Source of the DNA: Zobellia uliginosa
Lineage (GTDB): Bacteria; Bacteroidota; Bacteroidia; Flavobacteriales; Flavobacteriaceae
DNA length: 64,000 bases
Direction: 5' to 3'
Assembly (NCBI RefSeq): GCF_900156625.1
Contig: NZ_FTOB01000006.1
Span: 141,871-205,870, forward strand
Shown here: positions 1 through 8,640 of the stretch, piece after piece
Layout of the letters: each line of letters begins with the position of its first letter
Position numbering within the stretch: the stretch's first letter is position 1
Made by a program: the position numbers and the translations under genes
The notes under the pieces: generated by a model
What the model was told of the DNA's origin: nothing
What the model saw: only the letters and a program-made list of their open reading frames with translations
The model's database searches: none

Positions 1-2
1 TT

Positions 3-821
3 TTACGGGAAGACTCCGACTTCAACTGCATTTGGTACGGACATTCGGCCCTTTTGATGCGGATGAAGGCAAAGACTATAATAATAGACCCTATGTTGGG
101 GGCCAATGCATCTCCTATCGCCCCGTTCAAGACCAAACGCTTTTCAGAAAACACATTGGCGGTCATCGACGATTTTCCAGAAATCGACCTAATGCTACTG
201 AGCCATGATCACTATGACCACCTCGATTATGACAGCATTCAAAAATTAAAGAACAAGACCAAAAAATACTACGTAGCCCTTGGTGTCAAACGTCATTTGG
301 TCGCTTGGGGCATAGCCCCTGGCCTGATTACCGAATTCGACTGGTGGGACGATACCACCTATGCCGACATTCAAATCACCTTTACCCCTAGCAGGCACTT
401 CTCGGGAAGGGGACTGACCGACAGGGCCAAATCACTTTGGGGCGGATGGGCCTTTAAATCAGAAAATCTCAGTATTTGGTTCAGTGGTGACGGTGGCTAT
501 GGCGAACACTTCAAAACGATTGGAAAAAAACTTGGGCCCTTCGATTTTGGCTTTATGGAAGCGGGACAGTACAATGAAAAGTGGCGACAGATCCATATGT
601 TTCCTGAAGAAAGTGTTCAGGCGGCACTTGACGCACAAGTAAAAAAAGCCATGCCCGTACACTGGGCGGGATTCGCATTGGCACAACACGATTGGACAGA
701 ACCTGCCACAATCTTTAAAAATACGGCCAAGGAAAAAGGTTTGGAGGTCACCTTCCCCAAGTTAGGAGAACCCTATCGTTTATCGGAGACCCAAAGCGAA
801 GCATGGTGGCCTATCAGGTAA
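3..821 (+). CDS. MBL-fold metal-dependent hydrolase (UlaG/NAPE-PLD-like), 5' end off-window
   Basis: Metallo-beta-lactamase-fold hydrolase of the UlaG / N-acyl-phosphatidylethanolamine phospholipase D-like group. The frame is open to the left edge, and the codons before the first internal ATG read WYGHSALLM, the usual first strand of this family, so the gene starts outside the window and only its last 272 residues or so are seen. The metal-binding motif appears as LLSHDHYDHLD, followed by a second Asp in WFSGDGGYG and late His residues in PVHWAGFALAQHDW. It is probably cytoplasmic, because no signal sequence is visible in the part present. The substrate cannot be told from the sequence; lipid-like phosphodiesters and sugar lactones are both known for relatives. 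Family call is firm, function is not. Confidence 0.85.
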   Translation, partial: LREDSDFNCIWYGHSALLMRMKAKTIIIDPMLGANASPIAPFKTKRFSENTLAVIDDFPEIDLMLLSHDHYDHLDYDSIQKLKNKTKKYYVALGVKRHLVAWGIAPGLITEFDWWDDTTYADIQITFTPSRHFSGRGLTDRAKSLWGGWAFKSENLSIWFSGDGGYGEHFKTIGKKLGPFDFGFMEAGQYNEKWRQIHMFPEESVQAALDAQVKKAMPVHWAGFALAQHDWTEPATIFKNTAKEKGLEVTFPKLGEPYRLSETQSEAWWPIR

Positions 822-855
822 TCCGTACTAGGGCGAATTCATTAAAAAAACCGAT

Positions 856-1461
856 TTACAACACGGAATAATACCCGTATAGACTAACCGCAAGCCCTAT
901 AAAGCCCGATGCGATCATCAGCCCTGTAAAGACCTCTTGCAATCTTCGGTTGTCATGAATGATCATACCCAGAACACCAAAAAGAATACTGATCTGAAGA
1001 AAAAGTATACCGATATCTATTTGCGCCACTAGTTTTCGATTGGAGATACCTACTTCCTCCCAAGCGCGGAGCCCCACTATTTTTCCCATTTCGCCATCAA
1101 GGTCTTGCGACCAGGCCGAACGGGGAATATTATCGGAACCCAGTAGTATTTCGGTTTTTTCCTCTTCGTATTTGCGGATCAGGTCGTCGGTCATCTCTAT
1201 CCTGAAATCCAGCTGATCCATTTTCTCATCTTCCACCAAGCCTGCACTCCGCAACGATTCTAGGTAATCTCGCTGGTTTTCTTTTAATATCTGCTTGATA
1301 CTCTTTGCATTGTACCAATTTGAATAACTGACATACTTATAATTAGAGCTGGCAATCTTTTCTTCCAATTTGCTGTTCACCACCTCCATAACGGCCAATA
1401 ATGCCACAATAATCATGATAATTACCCCCCCTCTACTCTCAATTTTACTACTTTTAGACAT
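856..1461 (-). CDS. DUF4337-like membrane protein
   Basis: Hypothetical inner-membrane protein of about 201 residues. I chose the ATG at 1461 (MSKSSKIE); an upstream in-frame start at 1509 would add 16 residues rich in charge with no family look. One hydrophobic segment follows the N-terminus (VIIMIIVALLAVMEVV), then a soluble coiled-coil-like stretch with NWYNAKSIKQIL, and two membrane segments at the C-terminus. The pattern of one N-terminal helix, a YxAKSIK box, a helical middle and two C-terminal helices is that of DUF4337 proteins, whose function is unknown. It is convergent with the upstream hydrolase gene and divergent from the acetyltransferase gene. Confidence 0.7.
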   Translation of the reverse strand: MSKSSKIESRGGVIIMIIVALLAVMEVVNSKLEEKIASSNYKYVSYSNWYNAKSIKQILKENQRDYLESLRSAGLVEDEKMDQLDFRIEMTDDLIRKYEEEKTEILLGSDNIPRSAWSQDLDGEMGKIVGLRAWEEVGISNRKLVAQIDIGILFLQISILFGVLGMIIHDNRRLQEVFTGLMIASGFIGLAVSLYGYYSVL

Positions 1462-1670
1462 TATTCGGTATTCTATATCGATTTGGTTTGATGGGAGTTT
1501 TGACCTCAATCAAGCCTCCCTAAAGGTTATACGAAAAAAAAGCACTTTGGGACGACACCGACCAGAACGCACATGGAAATTTTAACAAAAAAATACCGAT
1601 ACCAAGAAAAAAGAAAAAATAACGAATTTAAAAACGTTCGTTTTCTACACTTTATTCCTACATAATCGCC

Positions 1671-2180
1671 ATGACATTTAACACCGAAAGATTAGACCTA
1701 AAACCGACCACCGTAGAAGACGCGGTCTTTATTCACGAACTCTTCAATTCTCCCGGTTGGATAAAGTATATTGGTGATCGAAAGGTGTATACGATAGGCG
1801 ATGCCCAAACCTATATCAATACAAAAATAAGGCCTCAGTTCGAAAAGTTAGGTTATGGCAACTATACCATAGTTCGAACCTCCGATGGTGCCAAAATCGG
1901 ATCTTGCGGTCTATACGAACGGGATGGCCTACCCTGTATCGATATCGGGTTCGCTTTTCTACCCGAATATGCAAAAAAAGGATATGCCTTTGAAGCCGCA
2001 CACAAGCTAAAAGAAATGGCTTTCGATATCTTTCACCTTGAAGAACTATCCGCGATTACGAGCATAGAAAATAAAGCTTCACAACGATTACTCTCTAAAC
2101 TGGGCCTTCACCAAAACGGAACGATACGCTTGCCGGGCGACACGGTCGAGTTATTGTTCTATCACATCAAGAACACCTAA
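1671..2180 (+). CDS. GNAT family N-acetyltransferase (RimJ/RimL-like)
   Basis: Acetyltransferase of the GNAT fold, 169 residues, a normal length for the RimJ/RimL-like subgroup that acetylates N-terminal or small-molecule amines. The start TERLDLKPTTVEDAVFIHEL is the typical first strand and helix, GFAFLPEYAKKGYAFEAA is the acetyl-CoA binding motif A, and SIENKASQRLLSKLGL is the typical motif B ending. The acceptor substrate cannot be predicted. It stands alone, with a DUF4337-like gene running away from it upstream and a hairpin with a T-run just downstream, so it is probably a single-gene transcript. Confidence 0.88.
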   Translation: MTFNTERLDLKPTTVEDAVFIHELFNSPGWIKYIGDRKVYTIGDAQTYINTKIRPQFEKLGYGNYTIVRTSDGAKIGSCGLYERDGLPCIDIGFAFLPEYAKKGYAFEAAHKLKEMAFDIFHLEELSAITSIENKASQRLLSKLGLHQNGTIRLPGDTVELLFYHIKNT

Positions 2181-2214
2181 GTTCCGTTCCCCAATACCAA
2201 GATAGATCGATCAA

Positions 2215-2241
2215 ACCCTTGCCCGAAAGGGTATTGTTTTT
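2215..2241 (+). terminator. Rho-independent terminator after the acetyltransferase
   Basis: A 6-bp perfect stem (ACCCTT / AAGGGT) with the six-base loop GCCCGA is followed by ATTGTTTTT. It begins about 35 bases after the stop codon of the GNAT gene. The stem is short, so termination may be partial. Confidence 0.5.
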
Positions 2242-2340
2242 ATACAAATGGCTAAATTTGCTCCGACAATAAAAGGTGAACCCAAATGGGCCGTTAGTTA
2301 TGTAGGCTGATATTTCCATTTTCACCAAGAAACATTTCTA

Positions 2341-3273
2341 ATGAAAATAGCCTTTATTTCCTTGCTGCTAACCGTTGCTACCACCTGCAACAGGCCCCTT
2401 TTGGAGCTAGAAGTCATAGATACCACCTTACTCGAAAACGTACCCAGCGCCTCCGGCATCACAAAGACCGGTGACCAATTTTTCGTAATAGGTGACGACT
2501 CCCCCTACCTCTTCAAGGTCGACGAAGATGGACGCGTACTTGACAAATCGCTCATCTATTCCACGGAGCTCTTAGACGGAAATAGGCTTGATAAGGTTAA
2601 AAAACCCGATTTTGAAGCCTTGGAAAGCGTTAACGAAAACGAGATCCTAGCTTTTGGTTCTGGGGCAAAATCTCCTGAAAGAGATATTTTTTTGCACATC
2701 ACCTTAAACGATAATATCAATGTAAGTACCTATCAGATTTCGGAATTCTACGACCATTTAAGAAAGCACGACGCCCTTGATGGTGCACACCTGAACATTG
2801 AGGGGGTAGCCGTATACCACGAAAACATTTATCTCTTCAACAGGGGCAAAAACCTTATCTTCATTTTTGATTATTCCGATTTGCTCGATTATTTGGAAGG
2901 AAGAAAAGCTTTTTCCGAACCTCAGGCCCTAGTTTACAAACTACCGCAGATCGATGGTTTTGAGTCTGGCTTTTCAGGAGCCACGATTTTGGAAGAGGAA
3001 AACCTTGTTCTCTTTACCGCATCCGTAGAAAAAACAGGAACGGCCTACTACGATGGCCAAATTGCAGGAAGCTTTATCGGGGCCATTCCTATTGTCAACA
3101 ATACTTTTTCGAAAAAATACAGGGTTGCGGCCATACCGAACAACGACACTCCCCTAAAAGTAGAATCGGTCACCGTGGCCGAAAAAACTCCCGATGGCAA
3201 GCTGAGACTGGCCCTGGTTACCGATGACGATAAAGGGAATTCCATACGACTCAACTGCCTTTTGAAAATTTAA
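2341..3273 (+). CDS. DUF6929-like secreted beta-propeller lipoprotein
   Basis: Exported protein of 310 residues. The N-terminus is a short hydrophobic signal with a lipobox-like end (LLLTVATTCNRP), so it is probably a lipoprotein with Cys16 as the anchor. The body starts with a phrase typical of DUF6929 proteins (PSASGITKTGDQFFVIGDDSPYLF) and continues as repeated beta strands with FEALE and GANL-type turns, consistent with a propeller related to the SdiA-regulated/esterase-like phytase folds. No catalytic motif is clear. It has its own upstream gap of 160 bases and precedes the arsenic operon, but there is a 97-base gap with operators between them, so it is not likely part of that operon. 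Confidence 0.6.
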   Translation: MKIAFISLLLTVATTCNRPLLELEVIDTTLLENVPSASGITKTGDQFFVIGDDSPYLFKVDEDGRVLDKSLIYSTELLDGNRLDKVKKPDFEALESVNENEILAFGSGAKSPERDIFLHITLNDNINVSTYQISEFYDHLRKHDALDGAHLNIEGVAVYHENIYLFNRGKNLIFIFDYSDLLDYLEGRKAFSEPQALVYKLPQIDGFESGFSGATILEEENLVLFTASVEKTGTAYYDGQIAGSFIGAIPIVNNTFSKKYRVAAIPNNDTPLKVESVTVAEKTPDGKLRLALVTDDDKGNSIRLNCLLKI

Positions 3274-3335
3274 CCCTAGCCCCTTTTAAAATAAAATTCT
3301 GTTAAAATTCCCCCGAACTTAATTCCGCATCCCTA

Positions 3336-3356
3336 TTAATCGTAATATTGCAATAT
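3336..3356 (+). promoter_or_regulatory. Probable ArsR operator upstream of arsR
   Basis: The sequence TTAATCGTAATATTGCAATAT lies just before arsR. Its 3' part, ATATTGCAATAT (3345-3356), is a perfect 12-base palindrome, and it ends 14 bases before the ATG. A partly matching copy of the whole element occurs again upstream of the second gene of the operon. ArsR/SmtB repressors bind AT-rich inverted repeats overlapping their own promoter, so autoregulation is the simplest reading. Confidence 0.6.
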
Positions 3357-3370
3357 ACAAATACAAAAGT

Positions 3371-3700
3371 ATGGGACTCGCCAAAACCGAAATATTCACA
3401 GACCTTCAAAATGAGATTGCACTCTATGCAAAGGTTTTCGGGCATCCGGCACGGGTAGCCATACTTGAGCATTTATTTAAAATAAATGCCTGTGTCTGTG
3501 GCGACTTGGTAAATGAAATAGGATTGGCACAACCTACCATTTCACAGCACTTGAAAGAACTCAAGAATCTAGGCCTTATAAAAGGCACCGTTGAAGGAAC
3601 CAGTGTTTGTTATTGCATTCATAAGGAAAATTGGACACAAATGAAGGAAGTCATGTTCAAATTCTTGGATCAAGACCTTCCAAAATCGAATTGTTGCTAA
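3371..3700 (+). CDS. arsR: ArsR/SmtB family arsenite-responsive repressor
   Basis: Winged-helix repressor of 109 residues, normal for ArsR. The recognition region reads IGLAQPTISQHLKELKNLGL. Just before it, ACVCGDLV places Cys41 and Cys43 in the alpha-3 metalloid-binding site (the ELCVCDL-type motif), and the protein ends in NCC (Cys108, Cys109), which can supply a further thiol ligand. When As(III) or Sb(III) binds these thiols, the repressor leaves the operator. It is the first gene of a four-gene ars cluster and has a palindromic operator just upstream. The role is well supported by both motif and context. Confidence 0.93.
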   Translation: MGLAKTEIFTDLQNEIALYAKVFGHPARVAILEHLFKINACVCGDLVNEIGLAQPTISQHLKELKNLGLIKGTVEGTSVCYCIHKENWTQMKEVMFKFLDQDLPKSNCC

Positions 3701-3715
3701 AAAAATTTGAACTAC

Positions 3716-3735
3716 TTAATCGTAAAATCACAATA
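3716..3735 (+). promoter_or_regulatory. Second operator-like element inside the ars cluster
   Basis: TTAATCGTAAAATCACAATA lies between arsR and the DUF6428 gene, 16 bases before the latter's ATG. It matches the upstream element TTAATCGTAATATTGCAATA at 17 of 20 positions. A second repressor site here would allow separate or stronger control of the resistance genes relative to the repressor gene. Confidence 0.5.
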
Positions 3736-3750
3736 AATAAAAAATAGATT

Positions 3751-4218
3751 ATGAAACTATCGGAAATCAAATCAGCACTTTCTAAACTAGAACAAATAGC
3801 CTTTCAACTTCCCAATGGGGAATTGGTACCGAGCCACTTTCATGTGACGGAAATAGGTAAAATCACCAAACACTTTATAGATTGCGGGGGCACCGTACGC
3901 AACGAAGAGGTCGTAAACTTTCAACTCTGGAACGCCAACGACTACGACCACAGACTACACCCCGAAAAGCTATTGCACATTATAGAACTTTCAGAAAAGA
4001 CCTTGGGCATAGGCAACCTTGAAATCGAGGTCGAATACCAAGGGGATACCATCGGCAAGTTCGGTTTGGATTTTGACGGCACCAACTTCTTGTTAACGAC
4101 CAAACAAACGGATTGCTTGGCCAAAGAAAACTGTGGCATTCCTACCGAAAAACCGAAACTTCAATTTTCCGACTTGGGACAAGGAAGTTCTTGTGATCCT
4201 AAGAGCGGGTGTTGCTAA
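3751..4218 (+). CDS. DUF6428 family protein of the ars operon
   Basis: Cytoplasmic protein of 155 residues with no signal peptide or membrane segment. The body contains LPNGELVPSHFHVTEIG, a HFxVTEIG phrase typical of the DUF6428 family, which I know mainly as a companion of flavobacterial arsenic genes. The C-terminus is Cys-rich: DCLAKENCGIP and SSCDPKSGCC, giving five cysteines in the last 40 residues, suited to metalloid or thiol chemistry. Its biochemical role is unknown; a metallochaperone or reductase helper is a guess. It sits between arsR and the phosphatase/arsenate reductase gene, with 35 bases to the next ATG. Confidence 0.75.
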   Translation: MKLSEIKSALSKLEQIAFQLPNGELVPSHFHVTEIGKITKHFIDCGGTVRNEEVVNFQLWNANDYDHRLHPEKLLHIIELSEKTLGIGNLEIEVEYQGDTIGKFGLDFDGTNFLLTTKQTDCLAKENCGIPTEKPKLQFSDLGQGSSCDPKSGCC

Positions 4219-4253
4219 GCCTTTCACCTAAATTTCCAACTAAACATATTTCA

Positions 4254-4880
4254 ATGAAAACTTTTGAAAAAATTGAAAATACCATTGCCTCCCTACAAAT
4301 AGGTTCTATTTCCGATGCGCGAAAAACGGTATTGCAACCCCTAATCGACTTTATACAGGGCAAGGTTGATTCCGATGAAACCATACGCCTGAATTTTATT
4401 TGCACCCACAACTCCCGCAGAAGCCATCTTTCGCAAGTCTGGGCACAGGCCATGGCCTATCATTTCAATATCAAGAACGTTTTTTGCTATTCCGGAGGAA
4501 CGGAAGCCACGGCTTTGTTTCCCATGGCTGCCGAAACACTGGGCAATACCGGTTTTGATGTGGTAAAAAGATCCGATGACAAAAATCCCGTATACAGCAT
4601 TAAATATGCCCCCAACGAGCACCCTGTCATTTGTTTTTCAAAAACCTTGGATGACGATTTTAACCCCAAATCAAGTTTTGCGGCCATTATGACCTGCAGT
4701 CAGGCCGATGGTGGCTGCCCATTTATTGCGGGGGCCGAAAAACGGATCCCCATCACATTTGAAGACCCAAAAGTTTTCGACAACACCCCACAGCAGGCAG
4801 AAAAGTACCATGAAAGAAGTATTCAAATTGCTACCGAACTATTTTTTGTTTTCTCTAAAATAACCCCTAAAAATGGCTAA
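4254..4880 (+). CDS. arsC: Low-molecular-weight phosphatase-like arsenate reductase
   Basis: Protein of 208 residues from the ATG at 4254; a TTG at 4209 overlaps the previous gene and adds residues without family features. The P-loop [16 protein letters not shown] has the CX5R catalytic signature (Cys50, Arg56), as in low-molecular-weight tyrosine phosphatases and thioredoxin-coupled arsenate reductases. A second conserved part, [15 protein letters not shown], offers two further cysteines that could serve the disulfide relay. It reduces As(V) to As(III), which the next gene exports; this is inferred from context. Relatives annotated only as protein-tyrosine-phosphatase exist. The stop overlaps the start of the ACR3 gene by 8 bases, which suggests translational coupling. 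Confidence 0.85.
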   Translation: MKTFEKIENTIASLQIGSISDARKTVLQPLIDFIQGKVDSDETIRLNFICTHNSRRSHLSQVWAQAMAYHFNIKNVFCYSGGTEATALFPMAAETLGNTGFDVVKRSDDKNPVYSIKYAPNEHPVICFSKTLDDDFNPKSSFAAIMTCSQADGGCPFIAGAEKRIPITFEDPKVFDNTPQQAEKYHERSIQIATELFFVFSKITPKNG

Positions 4881-5925
4881 AAAGTTAAGTTTTTTAGACA
4901 GCTACCTCACGCTTTGGATATTTGCCGCCATGATACTCGGTGTCGCTATCGGCAATTTTTTTCCCCAGCTTCCCGAACTGATAAATTCCGCAAGCAGTGG
5001 AACGACCAATATACCTATTGCCATCGGCCTCATCCTTATGATGTACCCGCCCTTGGCCAAGGTAAATTACGCCCTACTCCCCAAGGTCTTTAGAAATATC
5101 AAGATTTTATCCATTTCACTGGTACTCAACTGGATTATTGGGCCCGTTCTTATGTTTTTGCTGGCCATTACCTTTCTTCAAGATTATCCGGAGTATATGG
5201 TCGGGCTCATTTTGATCGGCTTGGCACGGTGCATCGCCATGGTACTGGTTTGGAACGACCTCGCCGATGGCAGTAGTGAATATGGGGCCGGACTTGTGGC
5301 ACTGAACAGTATATTTCAGGTGTTTGCCTATAGTTTTTATGCCTATATTTTTATTACCGTACTACCTCCTTATTTTGGTTTTGACGGGGCCATCGTTGAT
5401 ATTTCAATTGCCACCATTGCCGAAAGCGTTGCCATATACCTAGGCATACCCTTCGTTCTGGGCATATTGAGCCGCTCTATTCTCGTGCGCTTAAAAGGAG
5501 AGGAATGGTATTCAAAAAAATTCATTCCTACTATCTCACCCATGACCTTGGTTGCGCTTCTTTTTACAATAGTGGTCATGTTTTCCTTAAAAGGCGAGCT
5601 TATCGTTGAAATCCCTATGGATGTGCTCATCATTGCCGTACCCTTGCTCATTTATTTTGCACTTATGTTCATCATAGGTTTCTTCGTTACAAAAGCCACG
5701 GGGGCCACATATGACAAAACTACTTCAGTGGCCTTTACCGCCGCCGGAAACAACTTTGAACTGGCCATTGCGGTTGCCATAGCCGTCTTCGGATTAAATT
5801 CAGGCCAAGCCTTTGCCGGGGTTATCGGGCCCTTGGTAGAAGTTCCCGCCCTTATTTTGCTGGTTCGGGTTTCGTTTTGGCTACGAAAGAAGTATTATAA
5901 AAAAACTGAAAACGCAGTTTCATAG
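4873..5925 (+). CDS. arsB: ACR3 family arsenite efflux transporter
   Basis: Integral membrane protein of 350 residues with about ten hydrophobic segments, the usual ACR3 size. The family hallmark is visible: [18 protein letters not shown], with Cys120 the conserved thiol in the fourth membrane helix that is required for As(III) transport in studied homologues. Another typical stretch is [19 protein letters not shown] near the C-terminus. It exports arsenite by exchange with protons. The start overlaps the upstream reductase gene by 8 bases. A strong hairpin terminator follows, closing the ars operon. ACR3 proteins are often labelled arsB, though they are unrelated to the E. coli ArsB protein. 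Confidence 0.93.
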   Translation: MAKKLSFLDSYLTLWIFAAMILGVAIGNFFPQLPELINSASSGTTNIPIAIGLILMMYPPLAKVNYALLPKVFRNIKILSISLVLNWIIGPVLMFLLAITFLQDYPEYMVGLILIGLARCIAMVLVWNDLADGSSEYGAGLVALNSIFQVFAYSFYAYIFITVLPPYFGFDGAIVDISIATIAESVAIYLGIPFVLGILSRSILVRLKGEEWYSKKFIPTISPMTLVALLFTIVVMFSLKGELIVEIPMDVLIIAVPLLIYFALMFIIGFFVTKATGATYDKTTSVAFTAAGNNFELAIAVAIAVFGLNSGQAFAGVIGPLVEVPALILLVRVSFWLRKKYYKKTENAVS

Positions 5926-5937
5926 ACGCTTTCGGAT

Positions 5938-5996
5938 ATGCCATTACCATTGTTAGCGAAACATGTCTATGGCTTCGCGATGGTAATGGCATTTTT
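5938..5996 (+). terminator. Terminator of the ars operon
   Basis: A 13-base perfect inverted repeat (ATGCCATTACCAT at 5938-5950 and its complement at 5980-5992), with a second inner stem GCGAA/TTCGC, is followed by five T residues. It starts 12 bases after the ACR3 stop codon. Confidence 0.85.
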
Positions 5997-6111
5997 ACAT
6001 TCTTTCTAGTCAATTTTTATTGATATTAATGCTAACTCCCCCCTATTTTTGATTGATTTCCTTGCCTAGAAACAATATCTTGCACAGATATTTTTTAAGC
6101 ATGCTAAGCGA

Positions 6112-7572
6112 ATGAATCTTACTATCGAAAATATTGTCTTAATTGGCTCTTTATTACTCTTTATTAGCATTGTCGTAGGTAAAACCTCGTACAAATTTGG
6201 GGTGCCTACCTTGCTACTTTTCTTGGGCATCGGAATGTTGGCCGGATCGGAGGGTATAGGTGGTATTGTATTCGACGACCCAAAAATTGCCCAATTCATC
6301 GGTGTAGTTTCGCTGAATTTTATTTTGTTCGCAGGAGGTCTCGATACCAGTTGGCCTGCCGTAAAACCCATTCTCAAAGAAGGCATCTTGCTATCCACCC
6401 TGGGCGTATTGCTCACCGCGGTTTCATTGGGTGTATTTGTATACTATGTAACCGATTTTACCATCTATGAAAGTTTACTGCTAGGCTCCATAGTTTCATC
6501 TACCGACGCCGCTGCGGTTTTCTCTATTCTACGCGGGAAAAGCCTCGCCCTAAAAACCAACCTTAGACCGACCCTGGAGCTCGAAAGCGGTAGTAACGAC
6601 CCCATGGCCTACGTACTTACCATTGCCTTTCTTTCCTTGGTCGTAAACCAAGATCAAGGACTGGCCTCTATAGTCCCCTTGTTTTTACAACAGATGATCC
6701 TTGGTGGCGCGGCCGGTTTCGGTTTTGGTAAGTTGAGTAAACTGGTCATCAACAAGATAAGATTAGATTTTGAAGGGCTTTACCCGGTACTGGTCATCAC
6801 TATGATGTTCATTACCTTTTCGGCAACCGATTTTATAGGAGGAAACGGGTTTTTGGCCATCTATATTTGTGCCGTTTATTTAGGCAATCAAGATCTCATC
6901 CATAAAAAAACCATCTTTCGTATGTTCGATGGTTTGGCCTGGCTGATGCAGATCGTGCTCTTCCTTACACTAGGGCTTTTGGTCTTCCCCAGTCATGTGG
7001 TACCCTATATCGGCATTGGCTTGACCATTTCACTGTTCTTGATTTTTATAGCGCGCCCTATAGGCGTATTCATTAGCCTGATGTTCATTAAAATGAAACT
7101 GCGTAGGCGTTTCTATATTTCATGGGTAGGTCTTCGGGGAGCCGTACCCATTGTGTTTGCCACCTACCCCCTATTGGCGGGCATCGATAAGGCGCATATC
7201 ATTTTTAATATCGTTTTCTTTATTTCGGTGACCTCGGTCCTTATTCAGGGGACAACCTTGGCCATAGTGGCGAAATGGCTACACGTAGGCCTTCCCGAAA
7301 AGGCCAAGCGTATATACGAAAAAGAGAAGTTCCTCGCCGAAATACCCAAGGCGGTCATGAAGGAGATCACCATTGGGGCCCAATGCTCTTCGGTCAACAA
7401 AAAAATCGTCGATTTAAACTTTCCCAAGAACGCCATCATTGCCATGATCAAACGAGACGACGTTTACATTACCCCCAAAGGGGCCACCGAAATTCAACAG
7501 GGCGATACCTTGGTGGTACTTTCCGACAACATGGAAGGATTGAACGCCGTTCAAGAATGTCTAAATCATTAG
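6112..7572 (+). CDS. cvrA: Potassium/proton antiporter, CPA1 type with TrkA_C domain
   Basis: Membrane antiporter of 486 residues with about 12 hydrophobic segments, then a soluble C-terminal domain. The cation/proton exchange core shows ASTDAAAVFSIL-like (SSTDAAAVFSILRG) and ESGSNDPMAYVLT, which carry the acidic residues typical of the CvrA/NhaP2 group. From about residue 405 the soluble part (VNKKIVDLNFPKNAIIAMI, then GDTLVVLSDN) is a TrkA_C/RCK-type ligand-binding domain. It probably exports K+ (or Na+) in exchange for H+ and takes part in osmotic and pH balance. It is a single gene, separated from the ars operon by a terminator. Confidence 0.88.
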   Translation: MNLTIENIVLIGSLLLFISIVVGKTSYKFGVPTLLLFLGIGMLAGSEGIGGIVFDDPKIAQFIGVVSLNFILFAGGLDTSWPAVKPILKEGILLSTLGVLLTAVSLGVFVYYVTDFTIYESLLLGSIVSSTDAAAVFSILRGKSLALKTNLRPTLELESGSNDPMAYVLTIAFLSLVVNQDQGLASIVPLFLQQMILGGAAGFGFGKLSKLVINKIRLDFEGLYPVLVITMMFITFSATDFIGGNGFLAIYICAVYLGNQDLIHKKTIFRMFDGLAWLMQIVLFLTLGLLVFPSHVVPYIGIGLTISLFLIFIARPIGVFISLMFIKMKLRRRFYISWVGLRGAVPIVFATYPLLAGIDKAHIIFNIVFFISVTSVLIQGTTLAIVAKWLHVGLPEKAKRIYEKEKFLAEIPKAVMKEITIGAQCSSVNKKIVDLNFPKNAIIAMIKRDDVYITPKGATEIQQGDTLVVLSDNMEGLNAVQECLNH

Positions 7573-7604
7573 TTTTTTTTAACATCTACAAACCAATATA
7601 ATTT

Positions 7605-7612
7605 TACCTTTG
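7605..7612 (+). promoter_or_regulatory. Candidate -7 box (TAnnTTTG)
   Basis: TACCTTTG matches the Bacteroidota -7 consensus and ends only four bases before the ATG of the next gene, implying a near-leaderless transcript. No TTG is found at the usual upstream distance, so the call is weak. Confidence 0.3.
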
Positions 7613-7616
7613 CCGA

Positions 7617-7982
7617 ATGAAATCGGTTAAAAAGGTATTTGGTTTATTTGTGCTGACGGCAATTTATTGCTGCGCCATCGGCATGGGGTTAAATACCGAC
7701 CAGACCCTTTCGGCTGAAAACCAAAGCCATTCCCCTAAAGAATCTATCTCTTCGGTATCGGCCAAGCTTTACTGCCATACCTCCGAATCGGAAACAGCGA
7801 TCGACGGCCCATCGAGCAACTCCGCTGATTGGCTTGAAGGCCCTGACAAGGTTTTGGGCTATTATAAGGCCAGCGAGCACATCTTTGAAAGCAAGATTAC
7901 CCAATACACCCGTTTTTCGAAAAACTTGCTTATTTCTTACCGAAAGACGGATATTATATTCCCTTTTCACTACTTCTGGTAA
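7617..7982 (+). CDS. Small hypothetical protein with signal-like N-terminus
   Basis: Protein of 121 residues that I do not recognise at family level. It opens with KKVFGLFVLTAIYCCAIGMG, a possible signal peptide or single anchor, then a low-complexity Ser-rich part with conserved-looking Cys, and ends with TRFSKNLLISYRKTDIIFPF. A C-terminus of the form YRKTDxIFPFHYFW looks familiar from small flavobacterial proteins, but I cannot name a function. It lies 44 bases after the antiporter gene and before another small membrane protein. It might be co-transcribed with either, although a -7 box lies just in front of it. Confidence 0.55.
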   Translation: MKSVKKVFGLFVLTAIYCCAIGMGLNTDQTLSAENQSHSPKESISSVSAKLYCHTSESETAIDGPSSNSADWLEGPDKVLGYYKASEHIFESKITQYTRFSKNLLISYRKTDIIFPFHYFW

Positions 7983-8084
7983 ATCATTTTTTTTAGTAAC
8001 CCATGTCAAATCTTCGATTTGACCCATTACCATCGGGCCTGCTCCGCGCACTGCCCTATTTATCCATTCAAAAAACTTAAAAAA

Positions 8085-8570
8085 ATGAATTTAGATTTAG
8101 GTACGTCCCTTGTAGGGGCCATATCAGTATTAGTATGTGTAATCCCCTTTGTTTTGGTTACCAGAAGTGTCAAGAAAAAAGAAAAAGCAATGCTCCGCTC
8201 CCTAAGTAGTTTTGCGGAACAAGAAAACTGTAAAATACACCAACACGAATATTTGGGCGATTTTATAATAGGAATGGACACCAATAAAAAGGTTGTTTTT
8301 TTCTATAAGGAAGAAAGAGACGCTTCTGAAAAACTTTCGGTAGACCTGAAAGACGTAAAGTCGTGCAAAGCTTCTAGAATTGGAAAGACTTTCCGAAATA
8401 AAGGAAAGGTAGAGCAGGTCATCGAACGAATCGAACTGGTGTTCACTACCCGTCCTGCCGACAGTCGCAATATTGTTTTTGAGCTTTTCAACAGCCATAA
8501 CAACCTACAACTGAACGGAGAGCTGCAAACCGCCGAAAAATGGGCCAAAATAGTCAATGACTTGGTATAG
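8085..8570 (+). CDS. Hypothetical single-pass membrane protein
   Basis: Protein of 161 residues from the ATG at 8085; the in-frame codons upstream give a Cys/His-rich leader with no membrane-protein logic, so I discard them. One N-terminal membrane helix (LVGAISVLVCVIPFVLV) precedes a cytoplasmic-looking, Lys-rich alpha/beta domain with repeated strands such as NKKVVFFYKEE and RIELVFTTR. The layout (anchor, then a PH-like beta barrel ending in a helix, AEKWAKIVNDLV) resembles a pleckstrin-homology-type fold, which is only a suggestion. It ends before a strong bidirectional terminator. Confidence 0.6.
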   Translation: MNLDLGTSLVGAISVLVCVIPFVLVTRSVKKKEKAMLRSLSSFAEQENCKIHQHEYLGDFIIGMDTNKKVVFFYKEERDASEKLSVDLKDVKSCKASRIGKTFRNKGKVEQVIERIELVFTTRPADSRNIVFELFNSHNNLQLNGELQTAEKWAKIVNDLV

Positions 8571-8591
8571 TCCGCAAGTATTCCCAACTAC

Positions 8592-8623
8592 AAAGCCCCC
8601 CGACATTCCGGGGGGCTTTTGTA
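8592..8623. terminator. Bidirectional terminator between convergent genes
   Basis: Ten-base perfect stem AAAGCCCCCC / GGGGGGCTTT with the loop GACATTCC, ending in a T-run on the plus strand and preceded by A residues for the minus strand. It serves the small membrane-protein gene on the left and the lactonase gene on the right. Confidence 0.88.
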
Positions 8624-8640
8624 TAAATAGATATCATGTT

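Noticed and set aside
7689..8051. Minus-strand open frame of 120 codons opposite the small exported-protein gene
   Set aside because: The plus-strand gene has a signal-like start, a -7 box and a familiar C-terminus; the minus frame has neither.
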